64,000 bases of DNA, from positions 2,852,001-2,916,000 of the forward strand of contig OZ017803.1 in assembly GCA_963969395.1 (NCBI GenBank), in the 5' to 3' direction. Source of the DNA: Pseudoscleropodium purum (Eukaryota > Streptophyta > Bryopsida > Hypnales > Brachytheciaceae). The notes below the pieces were generated by a model, which worked only from the letters and a program-made list of their open reading frames with translations, ran no database searches and was not told the origin of the DNA. Shown here one piece after another: positions 34,901-47,149 of the stretch (the stretch's first letter is position 1; each line of letters begins with the position of its first letter). The position numbers and the translations under genes were made by a program.

Positions 34901-36212
34901 GAATAAAAAATATATTCCCCTATATTAGCAAATGATTTTAAAGCTTGAATTGTTTTAGGACCTCGTACCTTAGTAAGTTGGAAGATGAGAGCATACACAG
35001 AGACGGATGTCTAAAGGTCAATGAAAAGTGTAATTCTACAGAAACTCTCAAGTTCTCACCTTCGAAAGAGCCTTTGTAAACAACTCCTGATCCGCCACGT
35101 CCGAGTAAATTTCTGTCATCAAAGTTCTTAGTTGCCTTGCGGAGCTCATTATACGAAAAGACACGTGGCCCGGTGGAATATCTTAATGCAGAGTAACTCG
35201 TGGACGGCGTTGCAAATGAAAAGATGGACCAGAGAATCACCGAAGCAGCAAGCGTTCCGAACAGAACTCCTCCCGTGGTTACACTAACCCAGGTTCTTGA
35301 CCTCAAATAGCGAAGTATTATTTGGAGCTTCGACTCTGATATTTCGGTGTTGGAGAAGCTCCAGGACAAGAGCTCATGCTCTTCCAGACGGTGGACATCT
35401 GAGATTCCCCAGAATGAGAGGTACGCGTCATCTCCGATTCTCATGGGAAATTCGTAATTGGAAACGAGCAACAGAGCTTGCGAAGGTTTGGGATGTGATC
35501 CGTCTGCCATCCTGATTTCTACTGTCTGAGATGAGCTATCGAAATCAATCCAAGCCGTTAATATTCTCCCGTTGGAGAAATACGAGCAATGCGTGTCATT
35601 GCCACAAAGGTTGTGAGTGTACGCTTCCAGATCATACTCATATTCAAGATTTTTCCCGACCCGGATGAAGTTATTGCTGAGCCTCTGTTTGAGATTCGGA
35701 ATATAATCTGTCTCAAAGTTCACTTGAAATATTGTACGAGTGAATATAACGGTTTGAGTGTGTACCGGTATCCGCCTGCATGCACCGACCTTTCCCGGTT
35801 GGGAGACCAAATCGTACAGAGTAGCCATGGGTAATTTTCTGATGATGGCAAAGCTGAATCCGGTTCCCTCCAAGACCTTTCTACTGTAATCCCAAGGCAA
35901 GCCGTGCTTGGTCAATGTGAAGGAGAAAGAGGTGCTGAAGGAAGCCACCCTCCTAGTTGCTACATTTTGAATATGGACCGGTTTCCTATAAAACAGAGCT
36001 CCACAAGACCCTCTGGGGGCAATCGTCCTGGCACTTGCGTTGATGATGTAGGAACTATTGGCGGCATCGTATGCAACATCTCCAGTTGTGAAGATGTCAT
36101 CCCGAGATTCAGGCGAGAATGATGGGAAAGAAAACTGCGTGGCTGCAGTTGCAGTTGAGAGAAGAAACCCAAACAGGATGGTGAGACGTTGTACAGACAT
36201 GGGTGCCCTCAT
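31930..36212 (-). CDS. L-type lectin-domain receptor-like kinase
   Basis: Plasma-membrane receptor kinase of the L-type LecRK family. Two exons, 36,212-35,060 and 32,978-31,930, join across a 2.08-kb GT-AG intron (GAAG/gtgaga ... ccag/GTGAT) to give 733 residues. A signal peptide (residues about 1-24) is followed by a legume-lectin-like ectodomain, a membrane segment (about 307-327), a juxtamembrane YNELRKATKNF motif, a GRGGSGVV loop, VAVK lysine, HRDIKSSN, DFGLAR and GTFGYMAPE, so all kinase catalytic residues are present. The splice lies between the glycine loop and the VAVK lysine. Oddities: the lectin metal-binding signature (usual DxFxN...D-x-NHVG) is not recognisable in VNFETDYIPN, and the kinase C-lobe carries an extra segment of about 45 residues before the QLGLFC helix. 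Most L-type LecRKs have no intron in the kinase domain. This is the only intact host-type gene I see in the window. Confidence 0.9.
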
Positions 36213-36700
36213 TGAATCAAATTGTATCTCTTGTCCGTGGAATCAATTGAGGTGGCCTTGTGTCGGTGTTTCTCCCACGAGAGATGGTCTCTGGTTTCCG
36301 GATTGGCGGGATTGCCAATATGGAAAAGTTGTGCTCCTTATTCACCGTGTTCGCCGCTTTGACTTGACCCACCTGATGCCCCCTTGCGCTTCAAGTGTAA
36401 CAGCATCTGGATTTTGAAACTTCTGGTATTTCCAATGGAGATAGTCAGACCAGGAAACCTCTCATTAACCCTAGTGATGCTTCCCCCGATGACAGGATGC
36501 CCTCGATCTCTCAGAGCACTAGTCCAGCAACTGGCGTTCAGCATTCGAAGTTTTAAGTTCGAACCACCTCTCAGCTGCTGAATCCTCTTGTAATATTGTA
36601 CCTAGCTTGCTCAATTACATCGGCAACTTTTGGAGTTGTCTTCGTCCGCAGTTCTGACGTGATAATCTGATATATATCTCTGGAACAGGGACATGGGTGG
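36213..36700 (-). promoter_or_regulatory. Upstream region of the lectin receptor kinase
   Basis: This is GC-richer than the surroundings and without a supported gene. A symmetric GATATATATC at 36,669-36,678 could serve as a distant TATA box about 455 bp before the start codon, which is further than usual unless there is a long or spliced leader. Weak. Confidence 0.25.
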
Positions 36701-36839
36701 GGACCTTGTATCAGTCGTATTGCATCATTCGCATCTTCAAACTGAAACTAAGGCGGTGGCCGGAATGTAGTTCAGCTGGTTGCGGCGGTGGGGCGACCCA
36801 AACCGCGTTTTTCCGACAGCGGGCAAGTTTCGTATGCCC

Positions 36840-36925
36840 ACGTCGTGCGTGTGAGCCGGCAACATGGATAGTTCCTGAAAGGCAATTGTTAAGTGGGCAC
36901 CATAGCAAGCAACTTGGGGAATCAA
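36840..36925 (+). repeat. Inverted duplicate of a segment near 41.65-41.75 kb
   Basis: GTGTGAGCCGGCAAC and AGGCAATTG...GGCACCATAGCAAGCAA here match the reverse complement of 41,650-41,750 (GTTGCCGGCTCACAC; TTGCTTGCTATGGTGCC). Between them the spacing differs slightly. It is probably an old repeat or a duplicated upstream fragment of the receptor kinase region. Confidence 0.6.
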
Positions 36926-37569
36926 TGTACACTTTACTAAATTGGCTTCTAGAAAGTAGGCGAGCCGTTAAACAACCCGATCGAGCTATTTATGATCGGG
37001 TCCAGATGGCAGTCTCCGTGGCAGGGCGGGTCGGTTCGCCGTGGACGGTACTCCCCTCCGTCCTGAATGCAGATCATCTCCAGTTCAATAGAATCTCATC
37101 ACAATGCTGATCTTGAATCCCGAATCCCTTCCCTGTAGCATTGAAGACACACAGATCACTTAAATAATATAAAAACGAGTAATGCCAACATAGATGTGCC
37201 TCCAAGATTCTGCGACATCAAAACCAGGAGGCATGTATTCCAAGACTGCTACATTAGAAATTTAGAACGATGATGACTTACGATTCAAGAGTTGAGAAGT
37301 TTGCTTTCAAATGTTGAAATCAACACATGAACGCAAGTGTGTCATCAAAAGGAAAGGATGAGATACTGCTGATGAGCAAGGCTTAGGCTATAGAGCAATA
37401 TGGGACATGATGTCAAGTTCTAATAGTTCATGACAAACATCCATATTTTTACTTTTTGAAATCTAAGGGTGTAATTATGGACATGAAGAGGGACAACATT
37501 AAAATCGATGTAATAGTTTTTTGACTATCCAATGGAATGGTGACAAATGTGCCTCGAAAACCAAACTTG

Positions 37570-38681
37570 GGGTGAATGCAAGAAAGACCGGTCTTATTTT
37601 ATGTCACTTGAAGCTTTTGAGTTGTTATTGGCCATAACTTTTGCACATTAAAGTTGATGTACTTGAATTTTCTTTTTTTTTAAAGATTAGCAACTGGACA
37701 ATTATTAGAACACTTATTTTTCAAAAAATTTCAAAAATCATTTCATATTTTAAATTTAAATTTAGCTAATTTGTCAAACTTTGTACTTTCATGAGATTTT
37801 CATGAGATTTTGCACTTTTTTAGTTCTCCTACTTAGAATTTTTTTAATGCTTTTCCTTCCTAGGGAACCTTCTCTTTAAAAGTGTACACATTAAACATAT
37901 TAAAATATTAAAATATTATTTTCCTTTCAAATTAAAGTACTCTTGAAAACATCATGAGTATTGTGTAGTACCATAGAAAATGCTACGCAAAAGGATTGGG
38001 GTAAATGCAAGAAACACTAGTACTATTTTGCATCATACTTGCAATTTCCAAGTTGTGATTGACCATATCTTTTGTAGATTGAAGCCAATGTGCTTGAATT
38101 TTTATATTTAAATTTCACTTTAGTTAATTTGTTACATTTTCAAGTTTAGGGTTTTTTAGTACTAAGGACTGCCCAAAATTATTGACTTAGAGTTGAGACT
38201 TTTGTGCTCTATTTCCACACTAGAGAGACATGTGCCCACAAAAAAGAACTTAAAAAAAATATTATTTTATGTCCTCTACATGACTACATTCATGCAAATA
38301 GGGCTCCCTTGTGCATGCAATTTTAAACATTGAAAATGGTTTCAAGATCATTCTTTTGGTGAAATCTATCCATCATGGAGTCTTCTCAAATTTGACAATT
38401 TTTAGTTTGTTTTTTTAAATTCCCTATTTTTTACAAATTAAAATGTCAAAGTACCTATTTTCATGAGATTTTGCACTTTTCTAGTTTTCCTACTTAAATT
38501 TTTTTCTATGCTTTTCTTTCCTATCGTACCTTCTCTTTAAAGATTTATGCATCAAACATATTTTTCAATTTTTTGTCTAATTTTATAATGCTACTAAAAA
38601 AAATCATGAGTACTATGGACAACACAACAAAAATGGCCAGTGTTTCTTGCATTCATGCATTAGTCTTTCTTGCATTCACCC
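37570..38681. mobile_element. MITE with TIR GGGTGAATGCAAGAAAGAC, host of a nested copy
   Basis: The ends GGGTGAATGCAAGAAAGAC (37,570-37,588) and GTCTTTCTTGCATTCACCC (38,663-38,681) are perfect inverted repeats. Inside, a second pair, AATGCAAGAAACACT at about 38,004-38,018 and AGTGTTTCTTGCATT at 38,639-38,653, marks a nested relative about 660 bp long. Internal sequence is shared with 45,443-46,158. No coding capacity. Confidence 0.75.
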
Positions 38682-40089
38682 TTTGACATTACGAACAATG
38701 AATCAATGATCCTTGAATATTCTCATTCTTCCTTTACTAGCAAATGGACAAAAGTGGGAGTTAGTACTAGACATGCAAATGACCGTATTCATTTCACTTT
38801 TAAGATGTTTTTATATATGTAGGTAGCAAAGTTTTAATATTAGTTTCACAAAATATGAAAAAGTCTTGGATATTAGTGATGAATTCAAAAAGAAATTTGA
38901 ATTTGAATGTTCAACCTTTTTTCCATTTAGAAGACATTAGCTAATAATTATTATTGAAATTTGGTTCATTCATTCACAAAATTGCATGACCAAAATACAA
39001 AATGAAGAGGTAAGAAAATTTGCTTGAAAACAAAGATTTCTTGTTTGAAAGAGTTTTAATATAAGGTGAGAAATGTGTCGAATAGTACAATGCACATGCA
39101 CATTGATTTTTTAACCTATCTCCACTTATTAATAATCTATAGAAACTATCACGGTTCCCTCCTAAGTCACTAGATACAATGAGAGTCTACCTTTTAGAAG
39201 ATGGATGTCTTAGAATCACTTACTTTATTCCTAGGGGACACAAGTTCACTCAAAGAAATTTTTGTTGTTTGAGTTGATGGTTTTGGTGAAATCTAATATG
39301 ATTGTGTTTAAAATAATACAGTTTCAACATTATATTAGTCACAATTTTGTAAATCTACAAAATTTCCAACACAAATTTGTGTTAAATTTAATAAATAAAA
39401 AAATATTAACATGAATAATGCAAATTTCTTCTTGTAGTTGAATCTTCTTAACACCTAAAAGACCATCATCCCTTCAAGGGACAAAATAGGGTTTAGGTTT
39501 GCTCCTATGGTCTAAATTTCTGATTTAAAAAAAAATAGAAAAATAGAAAAATATATTAGGTTTATGGAAATAAAAAATTTATTTCAAATTGGTATCAATT
39601 GATTGCATATGAATATTGTAGAGCAAAATTTATGTCATCATAAATACAATTTTTGCTTTGTTGGGCATCAAAAGAAATGTACAATAATTTGAAATAAATA
39701 TTAAAATTTTTTTTTTTATAGATCATCTTTTTGTCTAAATAGAAAGTTTTGATTCATTGACTTTGGATTAATAATGTGAAAGTTATAGAGCATCTTGTTT
39801 TCCAAGCAATTTGATAGCATTTTTTTTTAAGAAAGCAACATATAGGATTTGTTTTTGAATTCAATTTCCACAATTCCAAAAAGAAGTTCGACAAGGATAA
39901 TTTTGCTTTCTAGGGCAATCTTATCATTGGAATTAGTGTATTTCATTCTCATCTTAGAGATATTTATAATTAAAATTTTCCTTCTACACCTAACAATTTT
40001 CTTAAGAATAAAATATAATTCTTTTTAATTTCATTTTTTTTTCTAGATTCTCGACTCAATTTTTTATTATAAATTTATAAATTCAAACT
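38682..40089. other. AT-rich spacer, no gene seen
   Basis: No coding frame, tandem repeat or terminal repeat is recognisable here. Confidence 0.4.
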
Positions 40090-40375
40090 TTGTAGTGCAA
40101 AAAAATTAAGTTATAAAGGTTCAAAGTCAAATAATCTAGTCATGCAAGATGCACAAAAGTTTATTTTTTTCACTTCAAATGCAAATAGCTTACAATCAAT
40201 AGTGCCAAAGTTTTTGAAATTTCTTCCACACATTTTCAAACTACTCCACTGCAAGATGCTATAGTTTGGTAGCAAAAACTTGATTTTTCACAAATTTTTA
40301 CTTTTTGCAATAGAAATGGCAATTTTGAGTGTTTTATGACCAAGAAAAGGCCCCAATCCACTTTGAACATCACCA
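40090..40375 (+). repeat. Partial third member of the TTAA MITE family
   Basis: A block running CACTTCAAATGCAAATA, then TTTTTGAAATTTCTTCCACA, then ATAGAAATGGCA matches 16,580-16,740 in the pogo-inserted MITE, in order. The ends are not clear. Confidence 0.5.
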
Positions 40376-40412
40376 TTGGACTTAAAAAAAAAGGCCAATA
40401 CTAGGAATTGGA

Positions 40413-41134
40413 TTAACCCCTACTGACCAAGTTACCATTTTCTGGTCATTGCCCCACTTTTTTTATTTGCTAGCTCTCAAATTTTGAATTTTTTGCAATA
40501 AATTTACTAATACAAAGTAGACTACATTATGAATCCAATGGTAATAGTTCATTAGATTCTAAGTGAAGTTAAATCCTGCTTTATGGAGTTTTTTAAAGTT
40601 CAATTCTATAGTATACTAAGTGTAGTTTATGGCTCATTTAGGTGGTTTAATTTGGACATAGACTAAAAAGTTTTTCAACCAATGCAAAGGGTAGATTCAA
40701 AGAGCTCAAAGAGAAGACAAGTGTACCATCCTTGTTTTTCTTACAAACACAACTTTCATTTCAGTGGCCACCATGCATTGTAAGCTCTACTCAAAATTGC
40801 ACAATGTGAAATTTTAGATGAGCATTTTCAACTCTCTTGTCTTTCACTAAGCATAGTCATGACTTCAAAATATTCTCACTAAAATATACTCTTTCAAAGT
40901 GCATGCTCTATTTTTCCATTGATCCAAAGAAAATTTCAAACTTAAATATCTACAAAATTGTGCAATCAAATAATCTAAATTTTTTTGAGGTGCTTACTTT
41001 CAATGTGAACTATGTGTAAGATCCTATGGTTGTAATCTATCCAATCTTTAGAAAAATGAGCAATCAAATTGCTCAAGTTCTTGGTAGTTTTGGCCCATTT
41101 TGAAAGTACCCCCCATTGGATCATTAGGAGTTAA
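40413..41134. mobile_element. Possible TTAA-flanked MITE
   Basis: TTAACCCCTACTGACC at 40,413-40,428 faces GGATCATTAGGAGTTAA at 41,118-41,134. The arms match at about 12 of 17 positions, and both are flanked by TTAA. No coding sequence. Confidence 0.4.
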
Positions 41135-41184
41135 TTTATGCTAATTTCATTTGGGATTGGAGTCTCTTCCCTTTATGGTGGGTA

Positions 41185-41337
41185 CATGGTTGTCATACTG
41201 AACAAGTTACTATTCATTTCATGTCCTGTAGGACGAGTTATTATTCATCAAATGTACCTAAGAGGTACATTTGATGAATAATAATTCGTCCTACAGGACA
41301 TGAAATAAATAGTAACTTGTCCAGTATGACAACCATG
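41185..41337. mobile_element. Foldback hairpin element, copy 1
   Basis: This is an inverted repeat with arms of about 75 bp, differing at only about three positions, and a 3-base loop near 41,260. It begins CATGGTTGTCATACTG and ends CAGTATGACAACCATG. It is related to 44,249-44,418. Confidence 0.9.
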
Positions 41338-41639
41338 GGTGGGTATAATACCACTAACTCTACAATATTCATAGGCAATCACTTTTTACATATAGGTCCC
41401 TAAATTAGCTCTTAAAGGACGTTGTAGCTGTTATTTGGCCAATAAATGATAGAGAATCCCTCTATACAGAACAAAAGTGCAACTTTTCATCCTCAAAATT
41501 TTGTGTGAAAAGGGGAGACCTTCTATAATAGTTTGACTTTCAATTGATGTTTTTTATATTTTTTTTAATACCAATTATACTCACAATACAAAAAGGGATG
41601 ATTTCTATGGTCTGTCCTTTTAAGGTTTAAAAGAAAGGG

Positions 41640-41760
41640 AATGGACTCCTCATGTTGCTTGCTTGCTATGGTGCCATTCAATTGCCTCAAATGCACTGCA
41701 AGTGTTGTAATACTGTCCAAGTTGCCGGCTCACACAACGTGGTCTCTTTATTATTCTCGT
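41640..41760 (-). repeat. Inverted partner of 36.84-36.92 kb
   Basis: TTGCTTGCTATGGTGCC and GTTGCCGGCTCACAC here are the reverse complements of sequence upstream of the lectin receptor kinase. The surrounding reading frames are not convincing. Confidence 0.55.
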
Positions 41761-44248
41761 ACGCTCTTGGAAATTCAAAGCTTTGGGCAGACGACCAGAC
41801 GTAGCCTGAGTTCACCACCTCAGTCTCCAATGTGGTCACAATGTTGTCCCCCTCGCAAGTTCTTATTTTTTTTTTCTTCTTGAAACACATGGACAAATTC
41901 CATTGATCAAGTTCTTAATCTCATCGTGAGTCCACAGAACTGGAAATAGAAATACAAGGACCTTCAATTATATCTACTTCAATACAATATATAGAAGTCG
42001 GAATTGTTACTGCTTCCAGAGTTGAGGGCAACAACGATTGAAGCAGCCAGCAAGTAGAAACGTACACTCCAGGAGAATTCAACCATTCCCCGGTTGGGCA
42101 TGACGTGCGATTCCACCTCATCTGCAGAAACTCCAGCACTGTTCAGGAAATTTTTGGAGCTCCTCCAGCTCATTTCCTCCTTTCACGAAAATGGACCACT
42201 TTTTTCCGATGGTCTACAATTGCTTCTTCTCAATCACAAAAAGTATCGGTTTATTTCTTGCAATATCAATTTCTTCCTGGCCAATTTTTTTCCAAACTTA
42301 AATTGGCAGTAGCAAAATTACTAAATTATTGTAATGCAATGAAAACTAGTTTCAAACTAAAAGTACAAATTAATATTGTATCCTTGGTAGGAATTGAAAT
42401 TGGCATAGTCCTTCACCATTTGAAGGCAAGGGATTCTCCCAACTCATCAAAGATGAAGTTGAAAATAGTAATGAAAAGCTTGTGCGAATTCAAAAGGAGT
42501 TTATGGTAGAACCACCCAATCACCTATTCTCAACCAAGGAGCCATACCTAACATGTAGGGTGCAACTATTTCCAACCAAGGTTGGAACATATTTTCAACC
42601 AAAGCTTAGAATGTTTTCTTTTCCTTTTTAGAGTTGGGACTAATCAAGTCATGACACATGTCCCAAAGTAGTGAGTAGTTCTTGAATGATCAGAATTAGA
42701 AGACTTTACATATTAGATATGGATTTAGTTTAGATGTTGGCTTTCAAAATTCATCTAATAATTTCAATTCAAAGCATAAAATTACCAAAAATATTGCAAT
42801 CCCTATGATTTCTATCTTTTGACAGGATAAAAATATACATTGACTTATATTGCTCCAAAATATATGTGGAATCACTAGAGTGGTTGACTATGGATGGTTC
42901 TACTACAAGAATGAAAGTTTTCACCTTCTTCAAATGGTTCTTTTGTTGCCTCTATAAGGTACCACTTAAAATTCATATATAAACAAAATGCTTATAGGCA
43001 GTAAATGCTTATGGAGTATGGACATTGGAACATACACACAACACACCTTATCTAAACCTTGAAGAAAAAAGGTTCATTTTTTTAAAATGACTAATTTAAC
43101 TTGTCATAATTTGAAAATTATAATTTAGTTTATGCCATATTCATATCATCAAAATCAATGAAGAATATTGTATGTGTAGATCCAACCAAAAAATTTGTAA
43201 AAAACAAAGTCACTATATTACCTATTCAAATTTGTGCCAACAAAAATGTAAACCAATTTTGGCCTTTTATACCTGGGTACGCAACTTCCGTATTATATGG
43301 CTTTGATTATAATCATTTATAATGCATTTTAGTGCAATCTCAAAGGATATAATTGGTTTCAATGTACAAAATTCTCGTAGCCCTTTCAACAAAGAATCCA
43401 AAAATGTAATTATATACATGAAATGAGTATTTTTTAGGACAATAATAGCATACAAATTCTAATTATACGAGTATTTTTAATACATGTATCATACGCCGAG
43501 CTACCCAACTTTTGGGGCTTTCTAATGAAAATTTAATATTTTTATTTATTATAAATAACACACTAAGAATGAATTTTTATTTTAATTGGAAAAAACTTTT
43601 TGTATGAATTTTTTAAAATTATGCATAGACAACTTGGGATGTGATTGTTGAGCTAGAAGATTATTGATTTATGTTGGGATCTTGTTGAGGTAGGTGTTAT
43701 TTATGACCAAATAAGTTATGTCACATTGTATCTAATGTATCTTGAAGGTGTGACAATTAGTAGTAATGAACCCTAGGTATTTCAAGGGTATTGAAGAAGT
43801 AGGTGTATCCCACACCATAGTGCTATTTCTATCTCCTTTTTCTCTAGTATGTTTTCCTGCCATGTTTTTTCTTTGCGTTGTTTCTCATTTTGTATTTGTC
43901 ATTTTGTATCATGTTTTTTCTATGGATTGTTGACTTTGATTTGGAAGGGTGTGAAAACGTTTTTTGAGGCTTTGATTCAATTTGGCAATCGTTGTGGAGA
44001 GGATCACATTTCAATTGGAGCATTGTTGTGAAGCATCAATGTGGAGATCACGTTTGGCAATCATGCATTTATGCTCATGATCAAATTTGGCAATCTGTAG
44101 TTCACAAGTAAGCTCCCATTTCTTCTTCTTGTATCATGTGGCCTTAATGTTTGCCAGTTGATCCATCATTTTTGCAGCCCTTGTTTGTTTTTGTTTTTGA
44201 ACTTTGTGATCAATAGTTGGGCTTGTTTGGTTATTGCATAGGTTGCAT
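41761..44248. other. No gene recognised
   Basis: Moderately AT-rich sequence. The open frames around 41.9-42.5 kb overlap on both strands and show no domain. Nothing else is supported. Confidence 0.35.
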
Positions 44249-44418
44249 ATCTCAATCATGGTTGTCACATTGGACAAATTTTTATTCATTTCACATCCTA
44301 CAAGACAAGTTACTATTCATCACATGTACTTGAGGTGTACATTTGATGAATCGTAACTTGTCTTGTAGGATGTGAAATGAATAGTAAATTTGTCCAATGT
44401 GACAACCATGATTGAGAT
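44249..44418. mobile_element. Foldback hairpin element, copy 2
   Basis: Arms of about 80 bp, starting ATCTCAATCATGGTTGTCAC and ending GTGACAACCATGATTGAGAT, centred near 44,332. It shares the arm sequence of the 41.2-kb hairpin (GGTTGTCA, TTCATTTCA, GATGAAT blocks), with many substitutions that are partly matched in the opposite arm. Confidence 0.9.
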
Positions 44419-44573
44419 GAGGGTTTGCTTGATTTGGCCTTCCTAATTATTGTAATAATTTGCTTTCTACTTACAAAGTTGTGATCATGTGCTTTTAGTC
44501 TATTGAGCGTTGGTTGTTCCATATGTGGGTCATGTGTGTTGAATCCATCATTAATTTTGTATTGTTTCTGAAG

Positions 44574-44650
44574 TGAGGTTTAGAGATGGAGTTTTAAAGC
44601 TTGTTGGGTCTATGAGGTTTAGAAATGAAGTTTTAAAGCTTGTTGCGTTT
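44574..44650. repeat. 39-bp tandem duplication
   Basis: Two units starting TGAGGTTTAGAGATGGAG and TGAGGTTTAGAAATGAAG, both followed by TTTTAAAGCTTGTTG. Confidence 0.85.
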
Positions 44651-44769
44651 GGTGCTGTCTCATACTGGTCCATACTTTCCAAGAAAGATTAAAATTGTTC
44701 CTTTGTTCTGCTTGCACTTTCATGATATTTATTGGGTTTAGAAAGTGATTAGGAGCATGATCAAGAATG

Positions 44770-45190
44770 TGATAAGGATTTCCAATATTGAAGTCCTTTG
44801 TTTCTGTATTCTTGATTATTTTTTTGAATATGATCAAGGGTGTGATTGGTGAATATAATCAAGTGTGATATATCAGTAACGTGATTAGGACCATGATCAT
44901 AAACTTAATCACGAACATGAGCATGATCAGGCCAGAACAAGATCAGAGTCTCCAATACTGCAGTCCTTTGTTTCTCTATTTTTGATTCATTTTTGAATAT
45001 TATCAAGAGTGTGATCAATGAACATGATCAAGAACATGGTTACAAACTTGAATAGGAATGTGATTAGAATGTGTAATATTGCAGTCTCTTACTTTAGTAT
45101 TCTTGATTTCTTTTAGAATGTAATTAGGGGTATGATTAGTGAACATGATTAGGAATTTGATTAGGAACTTGATCAGTATCACATTTAATA
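44770..45190. repeat. Tandem array of degenerate 120-170 bp units
   Basis: Three units start near 44,780, 44,952 and 45,074, each with a CAATATTGAAGTC-type start, a TTCTTGATT middle and an AATATGATCAAGRGTGTGAT end. They are rich in GATCA words. Non-coding. Confidence 0.65.
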
Positions 45191-45229
45191 AAATAATAAG
45201 TATTTTTTGTATCGTAGCTACATGAAAAT

Positions 45230-45442
45230 TTGAAATCAACTACAGTGTTATTGCTGCAAAGAAAAAACAATGGAAGGAACCAGCCCAGTTGTCATTGCAA
45301 CTTGTCAATGGCATGGAAGACATACATGGACCTTGAAAGTCATCTTCTATTTGAGGAGATAAACAAGAAGTTGTTTGCTATTGGGCACATGTACGAAGAT
45401 GATGTATTGTTACTGTCAAAGGACATAAAGCTCTACGATGTT
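45230..45442 (+). other. Unrecognised short open frame before a MITE
   Basis: A frame starting at 45,230 (MKSTTVLLLQ...) with a plausible EEINKKLFAIGHMYEDDVLLL end runs up to the MITE boundary at 45,443. It may be an exon remnant interrupted by the MITE. No domain recognised. Confidence 0.2.
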
Positions 45443-46158
45443 GGGTTAATGTAAGAAACACTAATACTATTTTGTGTCACACTTGCAATTTCTAAGTTGT
45501 GTTTGGCCATATCTTTTGCGAATTAAGCCAATGTACTTGAATTTTTTTGTAAAGATCAATATCTAGACAATAATTAGAGAACTTATTTTTCAGAAATTTT
45601 CAAAAATCATTTTACATTTCAATTGCATTTTAGCTAATTTGTCACACTTTGCAATTTAGGGATTTTTAGTATTAGGGACTACCCAAAATTAATGATCTAG
45701 AGCTGAAATTTTTGTGTTCTATTTCTACACTAGAGAGGCATGTGCCCACCAAAAAGAATTAAAAAAAACATCATTTTATGTCTTCTACATTCATGCAAAC
45801 AAGACTCCCTTGCGCGTGCAATTCTGAACATTGAAAATGGTTTCAAGATCATTTATTTTGTGAAATCTATTCATCATGAAGTCTTCTCAAATCGACAATT
45901 TTTAATGTTCTTGAAAATTCCTTTTCCTATTTTTTACAAATTAAAATGTCAAAGTATCTATTTTCTTTAAAAACTTTGTTTTCTATTTTGTGAATAACTT
46001 TTGATCCAAATTTTTTTGAGATCTGAAATTTTGGTGACATGTTGTTTATAGTATTATGCTAATTATCCATATTTTTTTAATTTTTAAATATTTTTTCCAA
46101 AAGATCAGTAGTACTAGGTGAATGCAACCAAAATGGAAGGTGTTTCTTGCATTCACCC
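45443..46158. mobile_element. MITE of the GGGTGAATGCAAGAAACAC family
   Basis: The ends GGGTTAATGTAAGAAACACT and GGTGTTTCTTGCATTCACCC form an imperfect inverted repeat, 716 bp apart. The interior matches the nested copy at 38.0-38.65 kb block by block (for example CACTAGAGAGRCATGTGCCCAC). Confidence 0.8.
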
Positions 46159-47149
46159 TGTTAATGGATGGAAATACTTCGTGAAGTAGTGAATTTTTTT
46201 TTATGCATGCAGTGTTGAAATTGCAAGCATCATTTCAGTGAAATTGAGCTCTGAAATTGAATAAATGAGCCAACATCATTGTGAATATAAAAAAAATTTA
46301 GTCACTTAAAAAACAGAAGTTGACAGTGAGGGAACTTGAATCAGTTAGGAATTGACTGAGTTAGGAACTTGAATTTGAATCCTTATTTAACTACTAATTA
46401 AGTATAACCAATGGGTTAGTTAAGTGTCACCAATTAAATCAATTTTTTATTTAGTTTTTTTATTGATGGATGTATTGATCTAGTAACTCATTGTTGGCAT
46501 TGGTTTTTGATTTTTTAGAACATATTGCATTTTTCATTGTTGCATTCTTCAATCTACCAAAAACATTGGTTTTAGGGTTATTGCATCATCATCACATTTC
46601 AAGTATTAAAGCTCATCTCAATCTTGTTCCTTTTCAAGAACATTTTTGAATTTTTCTTTTTCTTTGTATCTAGAAGTTCTAGATTGCATGAAAATGACCT
46701 ATTCTAGGCTTTATACATGTGTGTTAGCTTTTTTGTGTATGTCATCAATAGAATTTTTTTTTCACATCTATTTATTTTAAGATAAACACATGCATAATTT
46801 TTCATCAATTTGGTGATGTAGAATTTGATCTAATTTGAATTACTATTTTGACAATATAATTCATTTAATTTATCATTTTCAAACCATGAATCCTTGGTCC
46901 TAAAGGTACTTGAAGTCCAGTCCATGGTTATAGAGATTAATAGGGTTTGGAATACAAAAGGCACATTTCATTTTCAAGATGTTCTAAAAGAAGTTCTATT
47001 AATTTCATATGTATTTGTTTTCAAATGTGGTGACACTATTGGTGTATTGCTCTGTGGTGATCTTCTTCAAATTGGGCTATATTGGAGCATACAAAGGTTA
47101 TTATTGTTTGGAACTAAGGATTCCAAAAGTTGAGGATGGATGGTGTTAA
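46159..47149. other. AT-rich, no confident gene
   Basis: An open frame at 46,894-47,133 precedes the Cys-rich fragment and could be part of the same dead gene, but it has no recognisable domain. Confidence 0.3.

Noticed and set aside
41185..41337. MicroRNA gene
   Set aside because: The arms are too long and too perfectly paired for a typical plant miRNA precursor, and a related hairpin lies nearby; a foldback element is more likely without small RNA data.
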